From Thalassoglobus neptunius (lineage in GTDB: Bacteria > Planctomycetota > Planctomycetia > Planctomycetales > Planctomycetaceae), in NCBI RefSeq assembly GCF_007859735.1, contig NZ_SIHI01000022.1:1-58341 (forward strand): a stretch of 58,341 nt of DNA. The letters are read 5' to 3'. Under the pieces are notes generated by a model. That model searched no databases and was not told the origin of the DNA. It saw nothing but the letters and a program-made list of their open reading frames with translations. The translations under genes and the position numbers were made by a program. How positions within the stretch are numbered: the stretch's first letter is position 1; each line of letters starts with the position of its first letter. Of this stretch, positions 6,857 to 15,257 are shown in pieces.

Positions 6857-8224
6857 CTAAGCCATCACTTCTTCGATCTTGGTAGCTGGCCACGAAAGCT
6901 GGAAAGTTGTTCCGCGATTCGAGGTTTGAAACTCAAGCTTCCCCTGATGCTGCCTCATAATCTTATCGCAAAGAGCCAATCCCAAACCTGTGCCGTCACT
7001 TTTCGTACTGAAATAGGGGTCAAAGATACGATCGTGGAGATCTTTTGGAATTCCACGACCTGAATCGGTGACACGAATCATTGCGAGATCATTCTCAACT
7101 TCAGCGACGACAGTCAGTTTCCCTCCGTCCGACATGGCCTCCATTCCGTTGATTAAGAGATTCAGCAAGACCTGTTCCAATCTCATCTGGTCGGCAGCAA
7201 CTTTGGGAAGCGGGGTCTCTGAGGAAAGAAAGCTAATACTAACATTTTGTTGTGTTGCTCGCGGAGACAGAAGCTTAACAATTCGTTCGATGATCTCTCC
7301 GAGATCCAGCATCTCCAGTTCGAGGCGGCCAATCGAAGCAAAGTCTCGAAACCCCTCCAGGACGCCACTTACCCGACTAATCTCCGTTTGAATCACTTCT
7401 AACATTCTGACCACTTCGGTCCCGGAGCCGACCTGTTCTAGCTCCTCCTCCAAAAGTTGAACGTGAAGCGACAACGCTGCGAGAGGATTGCGAATTTCGT
7501 GATGCAGACCGACAGCCACAGCGCCCAGTCCCATGTACCGTTCCATTCTCAACATCTTTTCTTCGATGAGAATTCGTTCGGTCACATCGTGCACCTGGAG
7601 AACATTCCCGATTTCATTGTTCTCAATGTCACACAATGTCAGACAGGAGGCCCGAAGCGTTCGATCGTCTCCCTGAAACTGAACAGTTAAATCTCGTGTC
7701 TCGCTTGGCGATCGAGAACTCATCCACTCCTTGCGAAACGATTCCAAGGGGACGCTCTTCGAAAGTTCTTCGAGCGAGCGGCCAATGCAGTCGGCTCCAG
7801 ACGACAGGAGATCAATTCCCCGTCGATTAATTCTCGTCACGCGCCCAGCGAGGTCGGTCGTGATCACCGCCTGATCCATGCTGTTGAGAATATCGCCAGC
7901 AAGGGCTTTGAAATCTCTCAATGAATCGAGTGAAGAACGATACGCACGCCATAGCAGAACGACGGCAATTCCCGTGACAATGAGATTCAGCAACACCAGA
8001 ATTGCCAGTCGGAACTGCCATTTCAGCTCGCCAGCAAGTTCCACAGCTGAGGCTGTCGCATCGCTTGGAAGCCGCCGAATCAACTCGTCGACGATCTTCT
8101 GCTCGCGAAGAAAATCGACCATGATCCAAATCGTCACGGCGAGTGATGCCGCGCTCAAAACCATGAGTCCGATAATGACCAGACGATAACTGTTTCGAGC
8201 AGGCTCTAGGTTTTTCTCGGTCAT
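6857..8224 (-). CDS. PAS-domain sensor histidine kinase (NtrB-like)
   Basis: About 455 aa; ATG at 8224 preferred over the TTG at 8236, though neither has a clear ribosome binding site. Two membrane helices (about 14-40 and 70-93) flank a very short 30-residue external loop, which argues against a large periplasmic ligand domain. A PAS domain (about 105-215, AITTDLAGRVTRINRRG) follows, then a HisKA H-box LHHEIRNPLAALS, N-box LLNLLINGMEAM, G1 DSGRGIP and G2 DGTGLGLALC. It is the cognate kinase of the response regulator five bases downstream. The carbonic anhydrase stop lies only about 30 bases upstream, so the three genes probably form one transcript. A signal detected inside the cell or membrane, such as a carbon or pH cue, is plausible but unproven. 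Confidence 0.93.
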   Translation of the reverse strand: MTEKNLEPARNSYRLVIIGLMVLSAASLAVTIWIMVDFLREQKIVDELIRRLPSDATASAVELAGELKWQFRLAILVLLNLIVTGIAVVLLWRAYRSSLDSLRDFKALAGDILNSMDQAVITTDLAGRVTRINRRGIDLLSSGADCIGRSLEELSKSVPLESFRKEWMSSRSPSETRDLTVQFQGDDRTLRASCLTLCDIENNEIGNVLQVHDVTERILIEEKMLRMERYMGLGAVAVGLHHEIRNPLAALSLHVQLLEEELEQVGSGTEVVRMLEVIQTEISRVSGVLEGFRDFASIGRLELEMLDLGEIIERIVKLLSPRATQQNVSISFLSSETPLPKVAADQMRLEQVLLNLLINGMEAMSDGGKLTVVAEVENDLAMIRVTDSGRGIPKDLHDRIFDPYFSTKSDGTGLGLALCDKIMRQHQGKLEFQTSNRGTTFQLSWPATKIEEVMA

Positions 8225-8255
8225 CAGCAGTTGCAATGGGGATCAAGTTCAGGCT

Positions 8256-8921
8256 TTAGATGGGCGGCAACGATCGACTTTCTTCAGCAAGCAGATTGGT
8301 CGCTTCGCCGAGCCCGACAAACTCATTCTTCGAAGGATCGTAGGTAAAGACTTCACCTGTCTCAAACTTGTAGACCCAACCGTGAAGCTTCAGTTCTTTT
8401 CGACTGAGTGCTGCAGCGACCGATGGATGTGTGCGAAGACTCTCCAGCTGAACGAGGACATTCTCTTCAACGGTCAGCGTGAGGCGTTTCGCCGGATCAG
8501 TCAAATGCTTGTAGTTCTCTTCAACAATCCGCCGTGTCGACTCTGCGTACTTCAGGTACGACTTGACGGCGGGCATGCTTTCGACTGCTTCAGGTTTCAG
8601 GAGCCCACCCATTGCACCACAATGCGAATGGCCGCAAACGATGATGTCGCGAATGTTGAGGGCTGTGACTGCGTACTCAATTGTTGCAGCTTCCCCTGCA
8701 AAGACAGAGCCATACGGCGGGACAATATTTCCTGCCGTCCGAAGAATAAAAAGTTCACCCGGCTTGGTTTGCGTGAGTTGGTTCGGGTCGATTCGCGAGT
8801 CTGAACACGTGATGAACAGAGCGAGCGGATGCTGTCCCTCGGCGAGCGTCTCGAACAACTTTTGTTGTTGGCTGAATGACGTTGTCTGAAATTGATGGAT
8901 TCCCTCGACGAGCTTTTGCAT
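8256..8921 (-). CDS. Beta-class carbonic anhydrase
   Basis: 221 aa, normal length for the beta class. It interconverts CO2 and bicarbonate in the cytosol. Zinc ligands are C39 in the CSDSR motif (C39, D41, R43), H98 and C101 in [11 protein letters not shown]; the D41/R43 catalytic dyad is present. There is no signal peptide. It is first in a minus-strand series with a histidine kinase and sigma-54 activator and diverges from the DabA carbon-uptake operon. A carbonic anhydrase is the expected partner for bicarbonate accumulated by DabAB or SulP. A TATACT -10-like box lies about 40 bases upstream. Confidence 0.96.
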   Translation of the reverse strand: MQKLVEGIHQFQTTSFSQQQKLFETLAEGQHPLALFITCSDSRIDPNQLTQTKPGELFILRTAGNIVPPYGSVFAGEAATIEYAVTALNIRDIIVCGHSHCGAMGGLLKPEAVESMPAVKSYLKYAESTRRIVEENYKHLTDPAKRLTLTVEENVLVQLESLRTHPSVAAALSRKELKLHGWVYKFETGEVFTYDPSKNEFVGLGEATNLLAEESRSLPPI

Positions 8922-8956
8922 GTCGGCACTCCTGTGATCTGATTGTTGCTACCGAC

Positions 8957-8993
8957 TGCAGTATATTGCACAACCTCTGCAACGTCTTGCACA
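8957..8993. promoter_or_regulatory. Helically phased TGCA array in the carbonic anhydrase/dabA divergent region
   Basis: TGCA occurs at 8957, 8967, 8978 and 8988, that is every 10, 11 and 10 bases, one DNA turn apart. The sequence contains the dyad TTGCA-N7-TGCAA (8966-8982) and a direct repeat TTGCACA (8966-8972 and 8987-8993, 21 bases apart). On the minus strand TATACT (8965-8960) could be the -10 box of the carbonic anhydrase promoter. The array lies 150-185 bases upstream of the dabA sigma-54 promoter, the usual distance for an enhancer. I propose it is the binding site of the adjacent NtrC-type regulator. Confidence 0.5.
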
Positions 8994-9140
8994 TTCAATA
9001 CTCTTCTTGAAGAATCGAGTCCTCCGCGAGGCCGCCCGATTGGGACTTCTTCAGGGATCTAGGACTGGCGAACGATCTCAAGATTGGGAAAGAGGCCGCC
9101 ATTTCTTCAATGTCGCCGCAAGCACAGCTTTTCGCCTGAA

Positions 9141-9157
9141 TTGGCACTGCTCTTGCT
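9141..9157 (+). promoter_or_regulatory. Sigma-54 (-24/-12) promoter of the dabA operon
   Basis: TTGGCACTGCTCTTGCT matches TGGCAC-N5-TTGC exactly, with GG at 9143-9144 and GC at 9155-9156. The predicted transcription start is near 9168. It lies directly ahead of the DabA/DabB/SulP genes and diverges from the operon that encodes a sigma-54 activator. Confidence 0.75.
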
Positions 9158-9250
9158 GTTTATGCCAGCTTGTTCATTTTGCCTCGCGACCCACCTCACC
9201 CAACCATCGACCACTCCACACACATCGATCTTACGAGACCTGTTTTCAAC

Positions 9251-12200
9251 GTGCTCCAAGATTCTTCAATTCCCAATTCGGTTCCAATCGCTTCGACCGA
9301 ACGCGACCAGCGTATTGAGTCGATTCGAAGTCTTGTCCAACGCGCGTCGCATCTTTTGCCTTCGCAAGGCCCCATCGAAGAATTCGTCCACCACAACACG
9401 CTTCATGTCTATGAAGATCGGCCATTCCATCAAGCGGTCCTTGACGGTCAAAAGCAGTTTCAGGCAGAACCATATTTGTCAGAGGCGAAGTATCGACAGC
9501 TTTGCGCTGAGGAACGAATTTCTGATGGCGACCTGAAAGCGGTGGTTGCAAGCGATCTCGGCGAAGCTTCTGATCAGATCATCGCGGGTCTCGCAACTCG
9601 CGAACAAATCCGAATGGAGATGTTATGCCATCCGATCCTCGATGGGTCCGCAGCAGAATTACAATGGATCATCCACGAGTGCAACGCACTCACGCGATTT
9701 CGTCCGACGACGAGTGAAGAGTCACAAGAGAACATCATCCGATCCACTCGCAGTTGGGTCGGAAAACTCGATGCAGCGAATCGAAAGCTGCTGCCGGAGC
9801 TTGAAGAACTTCGATCGAAAATCGGACACCGCCGGTCAACATGGAATGCGTCGGATTGGGAGACTTTTGCTCTTCACTCACTCTGGAACCTGTGCCTCAA
9901 CGGCGTCGAGAAGTTGCCCCGTTGCGAAGAGAAGCCGCTCCAGTTTGTCCGCCCGCGTGATGTTTTTCTGCACACCACCGGCGAGGATATCGACAGAACT
10001 GTCAACGAAATCCTGATTCGCTTTTGCGGGGCTTTCCTCGATCAAGGCTTTTCGGACTGGCATCTTCCGAACCGGGAACTTGGCTTTCTGGCATCATTCA
10101 CCAGTCTGCATTCTCATCCATCGAAGGGAATGCCGCCCTGGTTTCGAGACGTCCCGCAAGCACTCTCTGAGTTGTCATCCTCCGGAATCACTCCCGAAGA
10201 ATCGATTGAATCGTCGCTGTCGCGTTTGGGGATCGGCGAAGCTGACCGAGAGGAGTTTGTCAGTCAGACGCTTCTCGCTCTCGGGGGATGGGCAGGGATG
10301 ATTAATATTCTTGAAACCCATCGCAACAAAGTCGGCCGTCCCGTTCCGCATGGAACGCTCATCGAATTCCTCGCCATTCGATTGATTCTCGAAGAACATG
10401 CGCTGCGTCATCTCACAAGAGAAACAACTTCCTCTGATGGATCGATTGCAACGGAACTCAGCCACGCTCGAAAAAGCATCGTCCATCGAGACGAAATTCC
10501 GGCCGAGAGACGAGGGTTCATATTGTTCCAATTGGCGCAGTTTCTGGGTTGGACACCCGCTCAACTGAGTGAGCTTTCACCCGAACAATGGAAAGAGCTC
10601 GCAGACGAAGCCGACAGCTTTCCGGAGATCGAGCGTCGTCGGACATTTCACGAAGCTTATGAGCGGAAGTATCACGATGCCGCTTTGAAAGCCGTGCTGG
10701 CGCATTCTCATCGAGTCAACCATGAGACACAGCAATCGACTCAGAGACCACTCTTTCAGTTGGTGACATGCATCGATGACCGAGAAGAATCGTTTCGAAG
10801 ACACCTCGAAGAAACCGAACCACGTTGCGAAACGCTCAGTGTGGCGGGCTTCTTTAGTGTCGCGATGTATTATCGAGGCGCAGCAGACAGCTTCTTTCAA
10901 GCACTCTGCCCAGGCGTCATGACTCCCAATCACTACGTCGTCGAAGATGTGGGATACACGTTCGAAAGGATTCATCGCGACCGAACTCGCTTGAGACGGC
11001 GACTGGAACGGGCCAACCATGCGATTCACACACAAAGTCGCACGTTCTTCGGCGGCATTGTCGCGGGGATTGGCGGATCTCTGGCCACAGTCCCACTCGT
11101 CGCGCGCGTTCTTTTTCCCCGTCTGACAGCCAGAACCCGTGAATATTTTGGAGCGTTTCTGCGTCTGCCTCCTGTCACGAAACTTCAACTCGAACGCTAT
11201 CAAAGTGATCCCGGTCCGACGAACGGACACATTGGCTTCTCAGTCGATGAGATGGCAGAGAACGTTGTTCGAATGCTTCAGGAACTGGGACTCCTCAAGC
11301 CGGAAGACTTTTCACAACTCGTGATCATCACCGGTCATGGTTCGTCGAGCTTGAACAATCCCCATGAATCCGCCTATTGCTGCGGAGCCTGTGCCGGAAA
11401 ACGCGGAGGCCCGAATGCACGTGCGTTCGCGGCGATGGCGAACGATTGGCGTGTGCGATCCAAAGTGGCAGAAGCCAACATACAGATTCCCGACGACACG
11501 AAATTTGTCGGAGCTTATCACAACACCTGTGATGACTCGTTCGTCTTCTTTGACCTCGATCGACTTCCCGCATCTCACCGGAACACAATTGAATCCGCAC
11601 GAGTCGCTATCGAAGAAGCACGACGTCGAAATGCCCATGAACGCTGCCGGAGGTTCGCCTCTGTGTCGCTCACTGTCAGTCCACAAGACGCCATTCGGCA
11701 CGTTGAAGCTCGCTCGCAAGACATCTCCCAGGCACGACCTGAATACAACCATGCGACCAACGCCCTATGTGTGGTTGGTCAACGAAAATGGACGCGAGGC
11801 TTGTTTCTCGATCGTCGGGCGTTTCTGAATTCCTACGACCCCGCCACGGATGACGACGACCATTCAGTGTTGCTCCGAATTCTTTCGGCAGCGATTCCCG
11901 TATGTGCCGGAATCAGTCTCGAATACTACTTCTCCACCGTTGACTCAAAAATATACGGGGCCGGTTCAAAACTGCCGCACAACATCGTCTCAATGATTGG
12001 AGTGATGGAAGGAACCTCAAGTGACCTCAGGACAGGACTCTATCAGCAGATGACAGAAATCCATGAACCGATTCGAATTCAGTTCATCATCGAATCAACA
12101 CCAGAAGCACTCTTATCAATCATGGATCGAAACGAATCGATTGGTCGGTTATGCCGCGGACACTGGGTGAAGCTGTCGGTCTTTAATCCCGAAACATCGG

Positions 12201-12406
12201 AAGCATTCGTCTTCGACGGAAACGAGTTTCAACCATTAGATGTATCGCTCGATGAACTTCCGGAGATGACATCTTCACTTGAGTGCTATCAAGGGTCCCG
12301 CGCCAACATCCCGTTTTACTCAATTGTTGAGCCACCCCGTCACCGCTCGCAACCACTCCGCGAGAGTCTTTCCGAACAGCAATTTGGTGCGGCAGGTGCA
12401 AGATGA
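9251..12406 (+). CDS. dabA: Inorganic carbon transporter subunit DabA (DUF2309)
   Basis: 1051 aa from a GTG at 9251. An upstream TTG at 9170 is in frame but would sit two bases after the predicted sigma-54 start site, and the extra 27 residues are Pro/His/Thr-rich and unlike the family. The fold is carbonic-anhydrase-like: zinc-site residues are C507 and D509 ([12 protein letters not shown]), H696 (ITGHGSS) and C711 ([11 protein letters not shown]). The C-x-D and H-x14-C spacing fits the Cys/Asp/His/Cys set described for Halothiobacillus DabA. DabA is a peripheral membrane subunit that hydrates CO2 vectorially when coupled to DabB. At over 1000 aa it is longer than the Halothiobacillus protein. 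Its stop overlaps the DabB start as ATGA. Confidence 0.92.
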   Translation: MLQDSSIPNSVPIASTERDQRIESIRSLVQRASHLLPSQGPIEEFVHHNTLHVYEDRPFHQAVLDGQKQFQAEPYLSEAKYRQLCAEERISDGDLKAVVASDLGEASDQIIAGLATREQIRMEMLCHPILDGSAAELQWIIHECNALTRFRPTTSEESQENIIRSTRSWVGKLDAANRKLLPELEELRSKIGHRRSTWNASDWETFALHSLWNLCLNGVEKLPRCEEKPLQFVRPRDVFLHTTGEDIDRTVNEILIRFCGAFLDQGFSDWHLPNRELGFLASFTSLHSHPSKGMPPWFRDVPQALSELSSSGITPEESIESSLSRLGIGEADREEFVSQTLLALGGWAGMINILETHRNKVGRPVPHGTLIEFLAIRLILEEHALRHLTRETTSSDGSIATELSHARKSIVHRDEIPAERRGFILFQLAQFLGWTPAQLSELSPEQWKELADEADSFPEIERRRTFHEAYERKYHDAALKAVLAHSHRVNHETQQSTQRPLFQLVTCIDDREESFRRHLEETEPRCETLSVAGFFSVAMYYRGAADSFFQALCPGVMTPNHYVVEDVGYTFERIHRDRTRLRRRLERANHAIHTQSRTFFGGIVAGIGGSLATVPLVARVLFPRLTARTREYFGAFLRLPPVTKLQLERYQSDPGPTNGHIGFSVDEMAENVVRMLQELGLLKPEDFSQLVIITGHGSSSLNNPHESAYCCGACAGKRGGPNARAFAAMANDWRVRSKVAEANIQIPDDTKFVGAYHNTCDDSFVFFDLDRLPASHRNTIESARVAIEEARRRNAHERCRRFASVSLTVSPQDAIRHVEARSQDISQARPEYNHATNALCVVGQRKWTRGLFLDRRAFLNSYDPATDDDDHSVLLRILSAAIPVCAGISLEYYFSTVDSKIYGAGSKLPHNIVSMIGVMEGTSSDLRTGLYQQMTEIHEPIRIQFIIESTPEALLSIMDRNESIGRLCRGHWVKLSVFNPETSEAFVFDGNEFQPLDVSLDELPEMTSSLECYQGSRANIPFYSIVEPPRHRSQPLRESLSEQQFGAAGAR

Positions 12407-13791
12407 ATACATCCACGATCCTGTACCTGCTTGGTGTTGCTGTCGTGTTGTGTCCAACGATGCTCGTCGTCGGGCTTGGCCTTCCATTGCTCTTCGGAAG
12501 ACCGTTGACCGAATCAACTCAAACACGCCTCGCTAAAGGGTGTGCCTATCTTGGACTGACGAGTGCCGTTGCAATTCTGATCACGATGCTGATCACCGGA
12601 ATCCGAGAAGTACCCATTGAATTCGGGAACTGGGTGGAAGTTCACGAGGAAGGCTTTCACTTTCACCTGAAACTCGTTTTCGACCGCCTGTCAGTTCCGT
12701 TTGCGATTCTATCGTATGTCTTATGTGGCACAGCCGGAGCATTCGCGAACATCTATCTTCAGGGAGATCGGGGCTATGATCGATTCTTCATTCTATACGC
12801 ATTTTTCATGCTGGGAATCATTGTCTCGACAGTCGCTGGAACGATTGAGACTCTGTTCTTTGGTTGGGAACTTGTCGGTTTATCGTCAGCGTTGCTGGTC
12901 GCCTACTTTCATGAACGGCCGGGGCCTGTGCGAAACGGGTTGCGGATCTGGTCAATCTATCGCTTCTCCGACGCAGCGTTTCTCGTTGCCGCTTTGCTGT
13001 TACACCACCTGACGGGAAAAGGAGACTTCGACATCCTGATGGGGGAGGGGACCTGGCCAAACGGAACGGCAGTCATTACTTCCTGGCAAGCTCTGCCTGT
13101 CGGGCTATTGCTCCTTCTGGCGGCCGCAGGGAAATCGGGCATGGTCCCGTTTTCAGGTTGGCTCCCAAGGGCGATGGAAGGCCCCACTCCTTCGAGTGCT
13201 GTTTTCTACGGAGCGCTTTCGATCCATCTCGGAACTTATCTCCTTCTGCGGATCAGTCCGCTTCTCAACGCCTCGCCGACATTGAGTTTTGCGGTCGTCG
13301 TGCTCGGGGCGATTTCGGCGATCTCCGGGTCGCTCATGGCTCGTGTCCAGAACGATGTTAAGAACTCACTTGCGTACGCATCGCTCACACAAATCGGAGT
13401 CATCACCGTCGAAATCGGACTCGGTCTCAGATACATCGCGCTCATCCATATGATCGGGCACGCTTGTTTAAGAACACTTCAACTTCTGCGAGCCCCTTCA
13501 TTCCTTCACGATCACAAGGCGATGGAGAACGCCGTTGGAATTCGCCTGAACACAAACGATTGTGCCGTGCCCAAAACAACATCACCGCTACAGCTCGTTG
13601 TCTATCGATTCGCTTATGAACGCGGATACCTGGACACCCTCATTGATAGTTTTCTCGTCCAACCCTTTGTGAAACTCTTCCGCTTCTTTAATGAATGCGA
13701 ACGGTCGTGGACGGAAGCTTTGTCCGGCACCAAACCGGACGAGCAACGTCAACCGTCCGCAGATCTGGAGCTAGTGGAGGAGATGGTTTGA
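12403..13791 (+). CDS. dabB: DabB: NuoL-like proton-conducting subunit of the carbon pump
   Basis: 462 aa, roughly a dozen membrane helices, homologous to the NuoL/MrpA antiporter-like subunits. The key residues are kept: the helix-5 glutamate E156 in [11 protein letters not shown] and the helix-7 lysine K244 in [13 protein letters not shown], followed by [10 protein letters not shown] as in NuoL. DabB supplies the cation gradient that makes DabA-catalysed CO2 hydration irreversible. Its ATG overlaps the dabA stop (ATGA) and its own stop overlaps the next start (TGATG), so the three genes are almost certainly translationally coupled. Confidence 0.9.
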   Translation: MNTSTILYLLGVAVVLCPTMLVVGLGLPLLFGRPLTESTQTRLAKGCAYLGLTSAVAILITMLITGIREVPIEFGNWVEVHEEGFHFHLKLVFDRLSVPFAILSYVLCGTAGAFANIYLQGDRGYDRFFILYAFFMLGIIVSTVAGTIETLFFGWELVGLSSALLVAYFHERPGPVRNGLRIWSIYRFSDAAFLVAALLLHHLTGKGDFDILMGEGTWPNGTAVITSWQALPVGLLLLLAAAGKSGMVPFSGWLPRAMEGPTPSSAVFYGALSIHLGTYLLLRISPLLNASPTLSFAVVVLGAISAISGSLMARVQNDVKNSLAYASLTQIGVITVEIGLGLRYIALIHMIGHACLRTLQLLRAPSFLHDHKAMENAVGIRLNTNDCAVPKTTSPLQLVVYRFAYERGYLDTLIDSFLVQPFVKLFRFFNECERSWTEALSGTKPDEQRQPSADLELVEEMV

Positions 13792-15254
13792 TGCCGCGAC
13801 TCCACCTGCCCTGGCTCGAATTGAGCGTGGTCTTGCCATTGCTCGGAGCCATCTTTGTCTTTGCCCTGAGAAACCAACATCTCGCGCGCCTTATCGGCAT
13901 CGTGACATGTACGTTGACGCTTGTTTGCGCGACCGGGGAATGGATTGACTTCGGTTTGCTCGAGTCCTTCGAAGCACATGATCAGTGGGACTTCCTCGAA
14001 AGAGTGTTGAACCACGATGTCCTGGTGGTCGATGAATTGAGCGCACCATTGCTCCCGCTTGGAGCGTTTCTCTATTTCTCGATCGTCGTCACAACTCTTC
14101 GAACAAAGGTCAACCGCTTCTCGTTCGGGTGGACGCTTTTGTCGGAATCACTCCTGATGGCGACCCTCGCTTGCCGCTCCCCCTGGTTACTGATTGGACT
14201 TCTCTCAGCTGCAACCATTCCTCCTTGGGTCGAATTGCGTCAGCGAGGGGAGTGCACTCGAGTCTATGTCTTTCACATGGGGCTATTCGTCGCTCTGCTC
14301 GTCGCAGGACAGCTACTTGTAGACGCCTCTTCGGGTTCGGTGGCCCTTTCAATTATTGGAGGATGCCTCCTGACAGGCGGAGCCCTCATTCGCAACGGAA
14401 CATTCCCGCTGCATTGTTGGATGACAGACCTGTTCGAGAACGCGACCTTCGGCACAGCGATTCTATATGTCATCCCCATGACAGGGGCCTACACGGTCAT
14501 GCGGCTCGTGTTTCCGATCGCACCAACATGGGCCCTTCAGAGTATCGCTGTGATATCGCTTATCACTGCGTTTTACGCTGCTTGTATGTCAACGGTGCAG
14601 CAAGATGCACGGCGTTTCTTCTGCTTCATTTTCCTCAGCAACAGTGCTCTGGTTCTGGTGGGGCTGGAGATGGTGACACCCGTCGGGCTTACGGGAGCAT
14701 TGTGCGTCTGGATCTCGGTCGGGATCTCTCTGCTGGGATTGGGGCTTATCTTGAGATGCGTTGAAGCTCGAATCGGAAGACTTAAGCTCAACCGCTTTCA
14801 CGGCCTTTACGAACAGACTCCCTATTTAGCCGGAACGTTTCTCTTGACCGGTTTGGCGTCGATTGGATTCCCCGGAACGGTCGGATTCATCGGGACAGAA
14901 TTGCTCGTGGAAGGGGCAGTCGACGTTTACCCGTTGGTCGGGTTCACTGTCGTTCTCGCCACCACTCTCAATGGAATCGCAGCCCTGAACGCTTACTTCC
15001 GTATCTTCACCGGTACGCATCATCAGTCGTCGGTTTCCATCGGCTGTCGTCCTCCCGAACGGATCATCATTGTCGTTCTTTCCTTAATGATGATTGGCGG
15101 AGGACTCGTCCCTCAACCGGGGATTGACTCCAGATACCACGCTGCCAAGTCACTTCTGGAGCATCGCAACCTGCCAGTTTCCGTTCACACACTCAGCGAA
15201 AATGACACTTCACCGGAATCCTCGACGAAGGATTCCGGCATGTCCACGGAATAG
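13791..15254 (+). CDS. Second NuoL/NuoM-like membrane subunit, degenerate proton residues
   Basis: 487 aa from the ATG at 13791, which overlaps the dabB stop as TGATG; the extension upstream to 13695 lies inside dabB and is rejected. It is a polytopic membrane protein related to NuoL/NuoM/MrpD (IRNGTFPLHCWMTDLFE aligns with the helix-7/8 region, and GLASIGFPGTVGFIGTELLV with the late GxPxxxGFxxE region). By my alignment the helix-7 lysine is Arg (R201) and the helix-5 glutamate is missing (PWLLIGLLSAAT). It is probably an accessory membrane subunit of the DabAB complex rather than a full antiporter. The C-terminal tail is hydrophilic and Ser/Thr/Glu-rich. Confidence 0.8.
   Translation: MPRLHLPWLELSVVLPLLGAIFVFALRNQHLARLIGIVTCTLTLVCATGEWIDFGLLESFEAHDQWDFLERVLNHDVLVVDELSAPLLPLGAFLYFSIVVTTLRTKVNRFSFGWTLLSESLLMATLACRSPWLLIGLLSAATIPPWVELRQRGECTRVYVFHMGLFVALLVAGQLLVDASSGSVALSIIGGCLLTGGALIRNGTFPLHCWMTDLFENATFGTAILYVIPMTGAYTVMRLVFPIAPTWALQSIAVISLITAFYAACMSTVQQDARRFFCFIFLSNSALVLVGLEMVTPVGLTGALCVWISVGISLLGLGLILRCVEARIGRLKLNRFHGLYEQTPYLAGTFLLTGLASIGFPGTVGFIGTELLVEGAVDVYPLVGFTVVLATTLNGIAALNAYFRIFTGTHHQSSVSIGCRPPERIIIVVLSLMMIGGGLVPQPGIDSRYHAAKSLLEHRNLPVSVHTLSENDTSPESSTKDSGMSTE
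15213..15238 (+). other. Strong hairpin at the end of the second NuoL-like gene
   Basis: CCGGAATCCT, six-base loop CGACGA, then AGGATTCCGG: a perfect 10-bp stem inside the last codons of the membrane-subunit gene, ending 20 bases before the SulP start codon at 15258. No T-run follows. It is well placed to act as an mRNA processing, stabilising or translation-tuning element between dabB-like and sulP cistrons. Confidence 0.55.
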
Positions 15255-15257
15255 ATC

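Noticed and set aside
8966-8982. A LysR-type (T-N11-A, CbbR-like) site in the carbonic anhydrase/dabA region
   Set aside because: The dyad TTGCA-N7-TGCAA does not place T and A at the required spacing about its centre, and no LysR gene is nearby; an NtrC-type enhancer fits the context better.
9170-9250. The TTG at 9170 as the dabA start
   Set aside because: It is two bases after the predicted sigma-54 transcription start and adds Pro/His/Thr-rich sequence not seen in the family; kept only as an alternative.
10577-11230. A 217-aa open frame antisense to dabA
   Set aside because: It lies entirely inside a well-supported dabA reading frame and has no recognisable domain or start signal.
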